Shown piece after piece: positions 1-5,210 of a stretch of DNA of 6,100 nt. The stretch is from Alphaproteobacteria bacterium (GTDB taxonomy: Bacteria > Pseudomonadota > Alphaproteobacteria > SHVP01). Each line of letters begins with the position of its first letter. Within the stretch, counting starts at the first letter, position 1. The notes beneath the pieces were generated by a model. It was not told where the DNA came from and searched no databases. It saw only the letters and a program-made list of their open reading frames with translations. A program made the position numbers and the translations under genes. The stretch lies in NCBI GenBank assembly GCA_026421105.1, contig JAPKDI010000085.1, forward strand, positions 1-6,100. The letters are read 5' to 3'.

Positions 1-253
1 GCACCTATCCTATCTACGCTTCAAAACAGCGGACAACACGTTACCGGACCCTGCAACGCTACGCGCATTGTTCGTGGAAGCCGGAATTGACCATACCCGT
101 CCTGTCGTTACCACGTGCGGCGGTGGGGTCGCCGCCGGCTTGGTAGCGCTCGGCCTTGAACGGATAGGGCACACTGACTGGGCGCTCTATGACGGTTCGT
201 GGGCTGAATGGGCGGCGGAAACAGATACGCCGGTGGAGACCGGCGATACTTAG
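1..253 (+). CDS. Sulfurtransferase (rhodanese / 3-mercaptopyruvate sulfurtransferase-like), C-terminal part
   Basis: This is the 3' end of a gene entering from the left; the frame is open from base 2 to the TAG at 251-253, giving 83 residues with no stop. The visible part is the end of a rhodanese domain. A stretch ending in VVTTCGGGVAAG carries the active-site loop, with the persulfide-forming cysteine encoded at 116-118. It is followed by the ALYDGSWAEWA segment typical of the second, catalytic domain of SseA/TST-type two-domain enzymes. Family members move sulfur from thiosulfate or 3-mercaptopyruvate to an acceptor such as cyanide or a thiol. The usual loop is CGSGVTA or CRKGVTA; CGGGVAA is a conservative variant, so thiosulfate versus mercaptopyruvate preference is not decided here. 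A TTG at 68 is an in-frame codon inside the domain, not the start. The gene converges with the operon to its right and shows no functional link to it. Confidence 0.9.
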   Translation, partial: HLSYLRFKTADNTLPDPATLRALFVEAGIDHTRPVVTTCGGGVAAGLVALGLERIGHTDWALYDGSWAEWAAETDTPVETGDT

Positions 254-300
254 CTATTCATGATTGTCGGCATTGATACCGTTAGACGCACTTTGATTTG

Positions 301-328
301 GAAGGAGCCGCTTGTGGACAGGCCCTTC
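301..328. other. Weak stem-loop in the convergent gap between two gene ends
   Basis: GAAGG-A-GCC (301-309) can pair with GGC-CCTTC (321-328), giving 8 base pairs with one bulged A and an 11-nt loop. It lies between the stop codons of the sulfurtransferase (+) and the cysteine hydrolase (-), where a bidirectional terminator would be expected. No T tract follows on either strand, so it is not a convincing intrinsic terminator. The rest of the 169-nt gap (254-422) shows no gene or other signal. Confidence 0.25.
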
Positions 329-422
329 GTGTCTCGTCGGCTGGGGCTATCTTTGCCGGAACCCTTTATCGCCGTACTTTTTGCGACTGTTATGGGCACG
401 CGGTTATTTAGATGTCAGCGGT

Positions 423-1115
423 CTATTCGTTGGCGTGCGTGAGCGCGTCAACGTAATCAACGACCTCGTCGGTCGTCACTACATCACCCAGAAAGCGATC
501 GATGTCGAACAACGTGATTTCGTGGGAAATAGGGATCCGGTCGAAGACGGCTTCTCGCGGCACAATGGTGCGATAGTTAAGTGAAAAAGATTCGGATGCC
601 GTCGCGCGCACGCAGTTGCAAGTCGCGCCTCCAGTAATGATTAGCGTGTCGACTTGCCGATCGGTCAGGTAGGCTTGAAGCGGTGTGCCGAAGAACGAGC
701 TAGGCTTCTTTTTGACGAACAGGATGTCACCGTCGTGCGGCGCAATATCGGCGACTATTTCTGATCCGTGAGTTCCTTCGAAATAGGCGTTCTCGCCTCG
801 TGCCACGCCGATCTTGCGGTCAAACATGCCGGCGTCAGATCCGTCCTGGGCTAGCACGAACTGCGTATAGAACACAGGCACGCCGTGGGAGCGGCAGGCA
901 TTTGCAATTCGCTTAATGTGTTTGATGGACTCCCATCCTACATCGCCGCAGCTTAGCGGATAGTCGGCATGGTTTCCGGGTTTGCCCACCATGTAATTCT
1001 GTGCGTCGATGATGATCATCGCGGGACGCAGACCGAAGCCCGCACGTTGTGCCCAGTTGCCTCTTTCTACAATTTCTTTATCGGCGGCCGAAAGATGATC
1101 TCGCCATTGGCTCAT
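423..1115 (-). CDS. Isochorismatase-family cysteine hydrolase (N-carbamoylsarcosine amidase-like)
   Basis: This 230-residue protein has the single alpha/beta isochorismatase-like (cysteine hydrolase) fold and normal family length. The three catalytic elements are in order. Asp37 sits at the end of the first strand (MIIIDAQN). A lysine lies in VKKKPSSFFGT; by the K-x3-S-x-F-x-G-T spacing this is probably Lys135, with Lys136 and Lys137 adjacent. The nucleophile is Cys168 in GGATCNCVRATA. The CVRAT motif and the GWESI segment resemble N-carbamoylsarcosine amidase and related amidohydrolases more than true isochorismatase, so hydrolysis of a C-N bond in a carbamoyl or amide substrate is likely. 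Nicotinamidase, maleamate or ureidoacrylate-type activity cannot be excluded. There is no signal peptide, so it is cytoplasmic. It is the last gene of the transporter operon, 9 nt after the permease stop, and so probably processes the imported compound. A second cysteine, Cys166, lies two residues before the nucleophile. Confidence 0.93.
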   Translation of the reverse strand: MSQWRDHLSAADKEIVERGNWAQRAGFGLRPAMIIIDAQNYMVGKPGNHADYPLSCGDVGWESIKHIKRIANACRSHGVPVFYTQFVLAQDGSDAGMFDRKIGVARGENAYFEGTHGSEIVADIAPHDGDILFVKKKPSSFFGTPLQAYLTDRQVDTLIITGGATCNCVRATASESFSLNYRTIVPREAVFDRIPISHEITLFDIDRFLGDVVTTDEVVDYVDALTHANE

Positions 1116-1122
1116 CGTGTGG

Positions 1123-1126
1123 TCCT
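1123..1126 (-). promoter_or_regulatory. Ribosome binding site of the cysteine hydrolase
   Basis: AGGA (minus strand) overlaps the TAG stop codon of the permease and lies 7 nt before the ATG at 1115. It supports that start and suggests that translation of the hydrolase is coupled to the permease. Confidence 0.6.
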
Positions 1127-2126
1127 ACGTGATGCCTTGTTCTTGGCGACCGCGAACTAGTTGTGAAGCGGATACAGCGATGATCAACGCCGCACCATTA
1201 AAGATATTCTGCACGAACGTATCGACACCGAGGAAGTTCAGCCCTGTGATCCCGGTGGCCAGGAAGAATACTGCAATCACGGACCCCACAGGATTGAAGC
1301 GACCGGGAATGATGGCGGTTGCCCCCAAGAAAGCTGCGGCGAATGCTGGCAGCAAGAACGTGAGGCCCGAAAGGGGGTCCGCACCGCCAGTTGTGCCAGC
1401 GTTAATGATGCCAGCCAGAGAGGCCAGCATCGCGGATGAGACCAACGCGCCTGCACGGACTTTCGTAACGCTGATACCACTGAGGCGTGCCACTTCGCGA
1501 CCACGCCCGACGAACAACAAGCGCCGTCCAATGGAGGTGTACTCGAACACGTACCAGATGATCGCTGCCAAAATGATCGCATAGTAGAAGGCCAGCGGAA
1601 TCTGCAGGAATCGTTTGACAATTACCCATTCAATCAAGGTGTTCGATACACCGGTCAAGGTTTGCGAGCCAGATACCCACAGGATCACTCCCTGGATGAT
1701 TGATGCCGTGCCCAACGTTACGATTAGCGAGTGAATGCGGAAAAATATAATGAAAAACGCGTTAACTAGACCGACCGTCAGGCCCATACCCAGACACACA
1801 AGAAACGCCGCCCATAGGGGCCAGCCCATTTGGGCGTTCAATATTGCCAGCAACATCGCCGAGAATGTGAGTACAGCTGCAACAGATAGATCAAAATCCC
1901 CCGCTGTGAGCGGGATGATAAGCGCAAGCGTAAGAATGAGAAGAACACCCTGCGAGCCGAAAATAATCGACGAGAACGTCGACCATGTCAGGAACGAGGC
2001 GGGAGCCACCTGCGAAAAGAATAGGATCAGCAATACCCATGCGATCAATAGCGCATAGCGTTCAAGTTCCCGCGCCCAGTTGAATGAGCTCTTCTTAGGG
2101 GCTGGGCCGGTGGTTTGGTCGTTCAT
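1125..2126 (-). CDS. ABC transporter permease, RbsC-like (BPD_transp_2 family)
   Basis: This 333-residue inner-membrane protein is the usual length for ribose-type permeases. A basic, polar N-terminus (about 1-22) precedes a series of long hydrophobic segments. They start at about residues 24, 52, 76, 104, 134, 178, 224, 255, 280 and 302, consistent with the roughly ten-helix topology of the family. The motif AGDFDLSVAAV (about 75-85) corresponds to the conserved GGIDLSVGS signature of RbsC-type permeases. GRGREVARLSGISV (about 208-221) matches the cytoplasmic loop that contacts the ATPase. Such permeases work as homodimers, which fits the presence of only one permease gene. The family imports monosaccharides but also nucleosides, autoinducer-2 and other small polar solutes, so family membership does not fix the cargo. 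The ATG overlaps the ATPase stop codon by 4 nt (ATGA). Confidence 0.96.
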   Translation of the reverse strand: MNDQTTGPAPKKSSFNWARELERYALLIAWVLLILFFSQVAPASFLTWSTFSSIIFGSQGVLLILTLALIIPLTAGDFDLSVAAVLTFSAMLLAILNAQMGWPLWAAFLVCLGMGLTVGLVNAFFIIFFRIHSLIVTLGTASIIQGVILWVSGSQTLTGVSNTLIEWVIVKRFLQIPLAFYYAIILAAIIWYVFEYTSIGRRLLFVGRGREVARLSGISVTKVRAGALVSSAMLASLAGIINAGTTGGADPLSGLTFLLPAFAAAFLGATAIIPGRFNPVGSVIAVFFLATGITGLNFLGVDTFVQNIFNGAALIIAVSASQLVRGRQEQGIT

Positions 2127-3742
2127 GCGGGTGCTCCGGTGGCATCGGACGGCTTATGGCCGCCCGAAAGACTCAAGCTCAAAAGGGTTTGTTCGGCAAT
2201 CCGGTCCTTGGTCACGTCGGTGCCGCGGAGTTCCTGGACGACTTGTCCTCGCGCGAAAATGAACACTCGGTCGCATATTTGCGACAACTGCTCATAGTCC
2301 GTGCTGGCACAAATTACGGCCGAGCCTTGCTCTGCCGCCTGGGCAATTGCGCCGAACACTTGTTGCCTCGCGCCGACATCCACGCCCTGCGTTGGCTCGT
2401 CGAGTAATAGAAGTACGGGTTTGGTCTGTAGCCATTTGGCGAGCAGCACTTTTTGCTGGTTACCCCCACTTAGTGATGCCAATTTCATCACAGGCGTATT
2501 GGGGCGCACGTCGTATTCGCCCCCCAGCCTGTTGGCCCGGTTGTGCATTCCAGCGCGGTCGAGCCCAAACCAAGCACGAAGCTCATCGAGAACAGGCAGG
2601 GTCATGTTGTCGGTAATGGTCAATTCGCCTACGCCAGCAGCGCCAAGACGGTCTGCCGGCAAAAGGGCGAGCCCCTGATCAATTGCGTCCATCGGCTTGG
2701 TAGAGGCTACGTCGGTGGCTTGGTCGCCGATCGTGATTTGACCGCTCGCCGCCTGACGTGCACCGAACAAAAGATAGGGGATCTCATCGAACCCAGAACC
2801 GATCAAACCAGTGAGTCCGACAACCTCACCCTTGTGCAGCCCGAGCGATGTCTGCTTCAGCACGCCCCCTGAAAGGCCCTCAATGGAGATGTCTGCGGCC
2901 TTGGTACTGTAATCTTGCGGTACTGCCTGGTACGGCTCCACCTTGTGGCCAATGATCATCGATATGAACTCGTCTTTAGTGGCGCCTTCTGTGGCGAGCG
3001 TGCCAGCAAACTGGCCATCGCGCAGTACCGTAGCGCGCGTCGTTATTTCCATCACTTCGTCAACGTCATGTGAAACGAAGATCACGCTGGCGCCCTCGCG
3101 AACGATCCCGCGCACAAGTGAAAAAAGCTTGTCGACGCCTTCCTTGGGCAGGAACGGAGTGGGTTCGTCGAGGAATAGAATGCCGGGGAGGCCATGTGCA
3201 AGGTGTTCCGCGCGGATATCTTCGAACGCGCGAACAATCGCGAGGAGGGCGCGTTCCACCTGCGGTAACTCGGCGACCGGCGTCTCTGGGTCAAGATCGA
3301 GGTCAAACTGCGCAAAAGTTTCACGAGCTTTGCGGCGCATCTTCGGCCAGTTCAAGAAGGCGGACTGTTGCGTCGCAAGATCGCCCACGACAAAGTTCTC
3401 AAGCACCGTAAGATTTGGCACGAGACCCAAATGCTGGTGTACGAAGGCAAGGCCAAGGCTGCGGAACGAGCCTACTGAAACGGGCAGTCCGACGTCCTTG
3501 CCGTAAATCTGGAGACTGCCGCCGGGATCCGGATGGTGAAAGCCCGACAGAACTTTAATCAGCGTGGACTTGCCCGAGCCATTCTGGCCCAGCAAACCGT
3601 GAACTTCGCCCGGTGCAACGCTGAAAGTAACGTCGTCTAGGGCGCGCTCGCCGCCGAACGTCTTGGAAATGTGTTGTGCTAACAGCGCAGGGGCGCCGTC
3701 TTTAGGCGCCCCCTTGCTATTAGGCTGTGCGGAACTACTCAA
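2123..3742 (-). CDS. ABC transporter ATPase with two tandem nucleotide-binding domains, RbsA/MglA-like
   Basis: The protein energises import through the RbsC-like permease and carries two ABC domains in one chain (539 residues from the start used here; the family is about 500). Domain 1 has an intact Walker A (GQNGSGKST, about 52-60), a Q-loop (HQHLGL, about 102-107), Walker B (ILFLDEPT, about 188-195) and a switch histidine (VSHD, about 225). Its signature motif is degraded to ELPQVE (about 158-163). Domain 2 has a Walker A remnant lacking Lys and Ser/Thr (GLTGLIGSGFDE, about 312-320), but an intact LSGGNQQK signature (424-431) and Walker B (LLLLDEPT, about 444-451). PADR at about 362-365 matches the PEDR motif of this family. 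The start is uncertain. The open frame extends to 3838, 104 nt into the upstream gene, and homology to RbsA begins only near residue 19 here. TTG at 3742 overlaps the upstream stop by 8 nt but has no good ribosome site. ATGs at 3772, 3778 and 3826 are the alternatives. Confidence 0.95.
   Translation of the reverse strand: MSSSAQPNSKGAPKDGAPALLAQHISKTFGGERALDDVTFSVAPGEVHGLLGQNGSGKSTLIKVLSGFHHPDPGGSLQIYGKDVGLPVSVGSFRSLGLAFVHQHLGLVPNLTVLENFVVGDLATQQSAFLNWPKMRRKARETFAQFDLDLDPETPVAELPQVERALLAIVRAFEDIRAEHLAHGLPGILFLDEPTPFLPKEGVDKLFSLVRGIVREGASVIFVSHDVDEVMEITTRATVLRDGQFAGTLATEGATKDEFISMIIGHKVEPYQAVPQDYSTKAADISIEGLSGGVLKQTSLGLHKGEVVGLTGLIGSGFDEIPYLLFGARQAASGQITIGDQATDVASTKPMDAIDQGLALLPADRLGAAGVGELTITDNMTLPVLDELRAWFGLDRAGMHNRANRLGGEYDVRPNTPVMKLASLSGGNQQKVLLAKWLQTKPVLLLLDEPTQGVDVGARQQVFGAIAQAAEQGSAVICASTDYEQLSQICDRVFIFARGQVVQELRGTDVTKDRIAEQTLLSLSLSGGHKPSDATGAPA
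2134..2137 (-). promoter_or_regulatory. Ribosome binding site of the permease
   Basis: GGAG (minus strand) lies 7 nt before the ATG at 2126, inside the last codons of the ATPase gene. It supports the ATGA-overlap start and translational coupling. Confidence 0.6.
3690..3712. repeat. Perfect GC-rich hairpin at the binding-protein/ATPase junction
   Basis: GGGGCGCC (3690-3697) and GGCGCCCC (3705-3712) form a perfect 8-bp inverted repeat with a 7-nt loop. It begins 22 nt past the stop codon of the binding-protein gene in the direction of transcription. Hairpins at this place in transporter operons (as between malE and malF) are known to protect the upstream message and raise binding-protein levels above membrane components. 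Here it lies inside the apparent N-terminal codons of the ATPase, before the conserved domain begins. There is no T tract, so it is not an intrinsic terminator. Confidence 0.6.
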
Positions 3743-4844
3743 TGCCCCACAACTTGCGGAAGCCAGCGACATGGACATCGCCGTAGCCGCGATCGGAGTC
3801 GGCAGGTGTGCCAGCGTCTTTCGCATTGCTTTTGTCAAAGATGTAGAACGGCACGTTCAATTCCTTCGGCTCAGCCAATCCGCACAAAGTGCGCATGTGG
3901 GAGTCGAGGATTGCGCGGCCGATCCAGCCGAGACTTTCGCCAACATCCATTTCGACCTGACCTGCCTGGATCATGTCGAGCACGAACGGCGTACCGTTAA
4001 ACGTGGCGATCTTGACAGAGTTGGTCTTGCCTGCGATCCGGATACCTGGAAAAGCAAATCCCGACATCGAGTCGTAGATCGGGATTAGGTAATTCACATC
4101 CGGGTTAGCCATGAGGGCTGACTGGGTGCTGGTCTGGATCTTGGTGGCCCATTCCGCCACTGGTGCGTTGATGTATGCCTTTTCTTGGCAATCCGGGCAG
4201 TTGGCTTTTAGCGTGTCACGGATGCCCTTTACGAAAGGCGCCGTCGGAACGATCTCGTCCGATCCGATGATCACGACATTGGCCTTGCCGCCGCTCTGAA
4301 CAATCGTCCAGTTGGCGATAATCTGGCCCACTTTATAGAACGACAACGGTACGTAACCGTCGAGGCTCGGATGTGGATCCTGAGTCATGTCATAGAAGTG
4401 TGAGGTCTTGACTTTGATTCCAGCATTCTTGGCTGCCTGAATCTGAGGCACCATCACACCAGGGTCGATACCGCCGAGCAGGTCGATCAGATCGAACTTC
4501 TCATTGATCGCGAAGTTCATGCCCTGGGCCCACTGGACCGGGCTGTATTGGTTCTCCCATTCAACAACTTCGACGCCGACTTCTTTAGCGGCGGCGATCA
4601 TTGCCAAGGCGATGTTCTTGGTGAAGGGGTTGGCGCTCGAGACCGGTATGGTCAGGATGCGCTTGCCAGCGGCGCAAGACTTGGCGTCAAACGCGGGGCC
4701 CGGGGCTGAAAACACCGGCTTCATGCGGTGTTCGGCGATCATTTTTTTTGCGGCGTCCATGCCCTGCGCTGATGCGGGGGTGATGGCGCTAAGTGAAGCT
4801 GCCGCAACTGCGGCAACCGCTCCAATTAATAATGTCCCTTTCAC
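3735..4844 (-). CDS. Periplasmic substrate-binding protein of an RbsB-like ABC importer
   Basis: This 369-residue protein begins with a Sec signal peptide: Lys2, a hydrophobic alanine-rich core at about residues 5-21, and a probable cleavage after Ala26 (ASA|QG). The mature part has the type I periplasmic binding fold (Peripla_BP_4 / ribose-binding-like). RILTIPVSSANPFTKNIA (about 62-79) is the first strand and helix of lobe 1. LIDLLGGIDPGVMVPQIQAA (about 119-138) is the conserved strand-helix where ribose-type proteins read D-x-x-x-x-x-x-x-A. ANVVIIGSDE (about 188-197) opens lobe 2. About 35 extra residues precede lobe 1. Four cysteines are present, including a close pair (Cys216, Cys219), which could form disulfides. 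The cargo is unknown; the downstream hydrolase suggests an amide or ureide. It is the first gene of the operon. The start is GTG at 4844, chosen because a good ribosome site sits 7 nt upstream and the signal peptide follows at once. Confidence 0.95.
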   Translation of the reverse strand: MKGTLLIGAVAAVAAASLSAITPASAQGMDAAKKMIAEHRMKPVFSAPGPAFDAKSCAAGKRILTIPVSSANPFTKNIALAMIAAAKEVGVEVVEWENQYSPVQWAQGMNFAINEKFDLIDLLGGIDPGVMVPQIQAAKNAGIKVKTSHFYDMTQDPHPSLDGYVPLSFYKVGQIIANWTIVQSGGKANVVIIGSDEIVPTAPFVKGIRDTLKANCPDCQEKAYINAPVAEWATKIQTSTQSALMANPDVNYLIPIYDSMSGFAFPGIRIAGKTNSVKIATFNGTPFVLDMIQAGQVEMDVGESLGWIGRAILDSHMRTLCGLAEPKELNVPFYIFDKSNAKDAGTPADSDRGYGDVHVAGFRKLWGIE

Positions 4845-4851
4845 GGGGGGT

Positions 4852-4858
4852 CTCCCTT
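4852..4858 (-). promoter_or_regulatory. Ribosome binding site of the binding protein
   Basis: AAGGGAG (minus strand) lies 7 nt before the GTG start at 4844. The spacer contains six consecutive C. The GGG of the site could pair locally with this C run, so the site may be partly masked; that is inference from short complementarity only. Confidence 0.7.
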
Positions 4859-4873
4859 AGATGGTTTCTGTTG

Positions 4874-4883
4874 TTGATATCAA
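4874..4883. promoter_or_regulatory. Candidate operator palindrome TTGATATCAA
   Basis: This is a perfect 10-bp palindrome 30 nt upstream of the binding-protein start, near where RNA polymerase would sit or initiate. Symmetric sites like this are bound by dimeric repressors. A single 10-mer of this kind can arise by chance in a few hundred bases, so the call is tentative. Confidence 0.3.
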
Positions 4884-4925
4884 ACGACATAATTAGCCGC
4901 CTGAACCGGAAACACACTATCTAAT

Positions 4926-4933
4926 GTCCGGAC
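4926..4933. promoter_or_regulatory. Small palindrome GTCCGGAC
   Basis: This perfect 8-bp palindrome lies about 80 nt upstream of the binding-protein start. It is a possible protein-binding site, but short enough to be chance. Confidence 0.15.
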
Positions 4934-4998
4934 CAACAGAAAGGCCTGTAGTCACTATGCATCGCCTGTCGAACAAGTTAAGGCTGCGGTAATGATGC

Positions 4999-5031
4999 AA
5001 ACAGCGAAAATGAGGGATATTTCGTTAGTTT
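4999..5031. repeat. Imperfect inverted repeat in the divergent region
   Basis: CGAAA (5005-5009) pairs with TTTCG (5020-5024), and outside it AAAC (4999-5002) pairs with GTTT (5028-5031), with a small internal loop and a 10-nt apical loop. The pairs are weak. It could be an operator half-site pair or chance. Confidence 0.25.
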
Positions 5032-5053
5032 GTGCGTCCGTAGAGGTCGCACA
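5031..5053. repeat. Inverted repeat TGTGCG-N11-CGCACA
   Basis: Perfect 6-bp arms (5031-5036 and 5048-5053) are separated by 11 nt, giving centre-to-centre spacing of 17 bp. This is compatible with a dimeric regulator bound roughly one and a half helical turns apart. It is mid-way in the divergent region, where it could control both directions. Chance occurrence is possible. Confidence 0.3.
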
Positions 5054-5114
5054 TCCTCAGGCAGCCGTCTTGGTCGCGGACGTGATCTCGTGCCACTCCC
5101 GAATGCTGCAAAGC

Positions 5115-5193
5115 CGTAGCGGAGTCGGTCAAGAAGTTTTCACACCGCATTCCTGAAATGGTTGTCATCGGCCGACTGCTTACTGCCGCTACG
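5115..5193 (+). promoter_or_regulatory. Nested inverted repeat / possible structured leader before the amidase
   Basis: CGTAGCGG (5115-5122) pairs perfectly with CCGCTACG (5186-5193). The directly adjoining AGTCGGTC (5123-5130) pairs with GGCCGACT (5170-5177) with one T-G wobble. The two helices are stacked on the left side and separated by an 8-nt bulge on the right. In the 39-nt apical part TTTCA (5138-5142) can pair with TGAAA (5154-5158). The structure ends 3 nt before the ribosome site of the amidase gene. If transcribed it would form a long hairpin in the 5' leader. It does not match a riboswitch class I recognise. Confidence 0.45.
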
Positions 5194-5196
5194 AAC

Positions 5197-5201
5197 AAGG
5201 A
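5197..5201 (+). promoter_or_regulatory. Ribosome binding site of the amidase
   Basis: AAGGA lies 9 nt before the ATG at 5211 and supports that start. TTTTC at 5137-5141, in the apical part of the upstream hairpin, is complementary to GAAAA at 5200-5204, so an alternative fold could cover part of this site. Confidence 0.65.
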
Positions 5202-5210
5202 AAATCAACG

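Larger units (their letters stand above)
4845..5210. other. Divergent intergenic control region (366 bp)
   Basis: This stretch separates the leftward transporter operon from the rightward amidase gene and has no credible coding frame. It must hold promoters for both directions. On the minus strand TAATTA (4890-4895) could serve as a -10 box about 45 nt before the GTG, but no matching -35 is seen. On the plus strand I find no clear sigma-70 or sigma-54 box. Small palindromes lie on the operon side, and inverted repeats lie in the centre and next to the amidase; these are listed separately. No regulator gene is in the window. Confidence 0.7.

Noticed and set aside
260..442. 60-residue open frame between the sulfurtransferase and the cysteine hydrolase
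   Set aside because: It has no ribosome site and no recognisable family, and it runs into the opposite-strand hydrolase; I treat the gap as non-coding.
1117..1584. 155-residue open frame on the plus strand
   Set aside because: It is fully antisense to the membrane-segment codons of the permease; its Pro/Arg/Thr-rich composition is typical of antisense reading.
2943..3506. 187-residue open frame on the plus strand
   Set aside because: It lies antisense to the ATPase, is rich in Arg and Ser with no domain, and has no ribosome site; it is a shadow of the real gene.
3690..3712. Intrinsic terminator at the GC hairpin
   Set aside because: No T run follows on either strand and the ATPase frame continues straight through it.
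4504..4860. 118-residue open frame on the plus strand
   Set aside because: It is antisense to the binding-protein gene, including its signal peptide, and has no ribosome site or recognisable motif.
5085..5105. Sigma-54-like TGGCAC on the minus strand
   Set aside because: TGGCAC is present, but no TTGC or GC lies at the required -12 spacing on that strand, so it is not a sigma-54 promoter.
5031..5193. Guanidine (ykkC-type) riboswitch suggested by the nitrogen-related context
   Set aside because: I could not find the paired ACGR loops or the conserved ykkC core; the hairpin at 5115-5193 does not fit either class.
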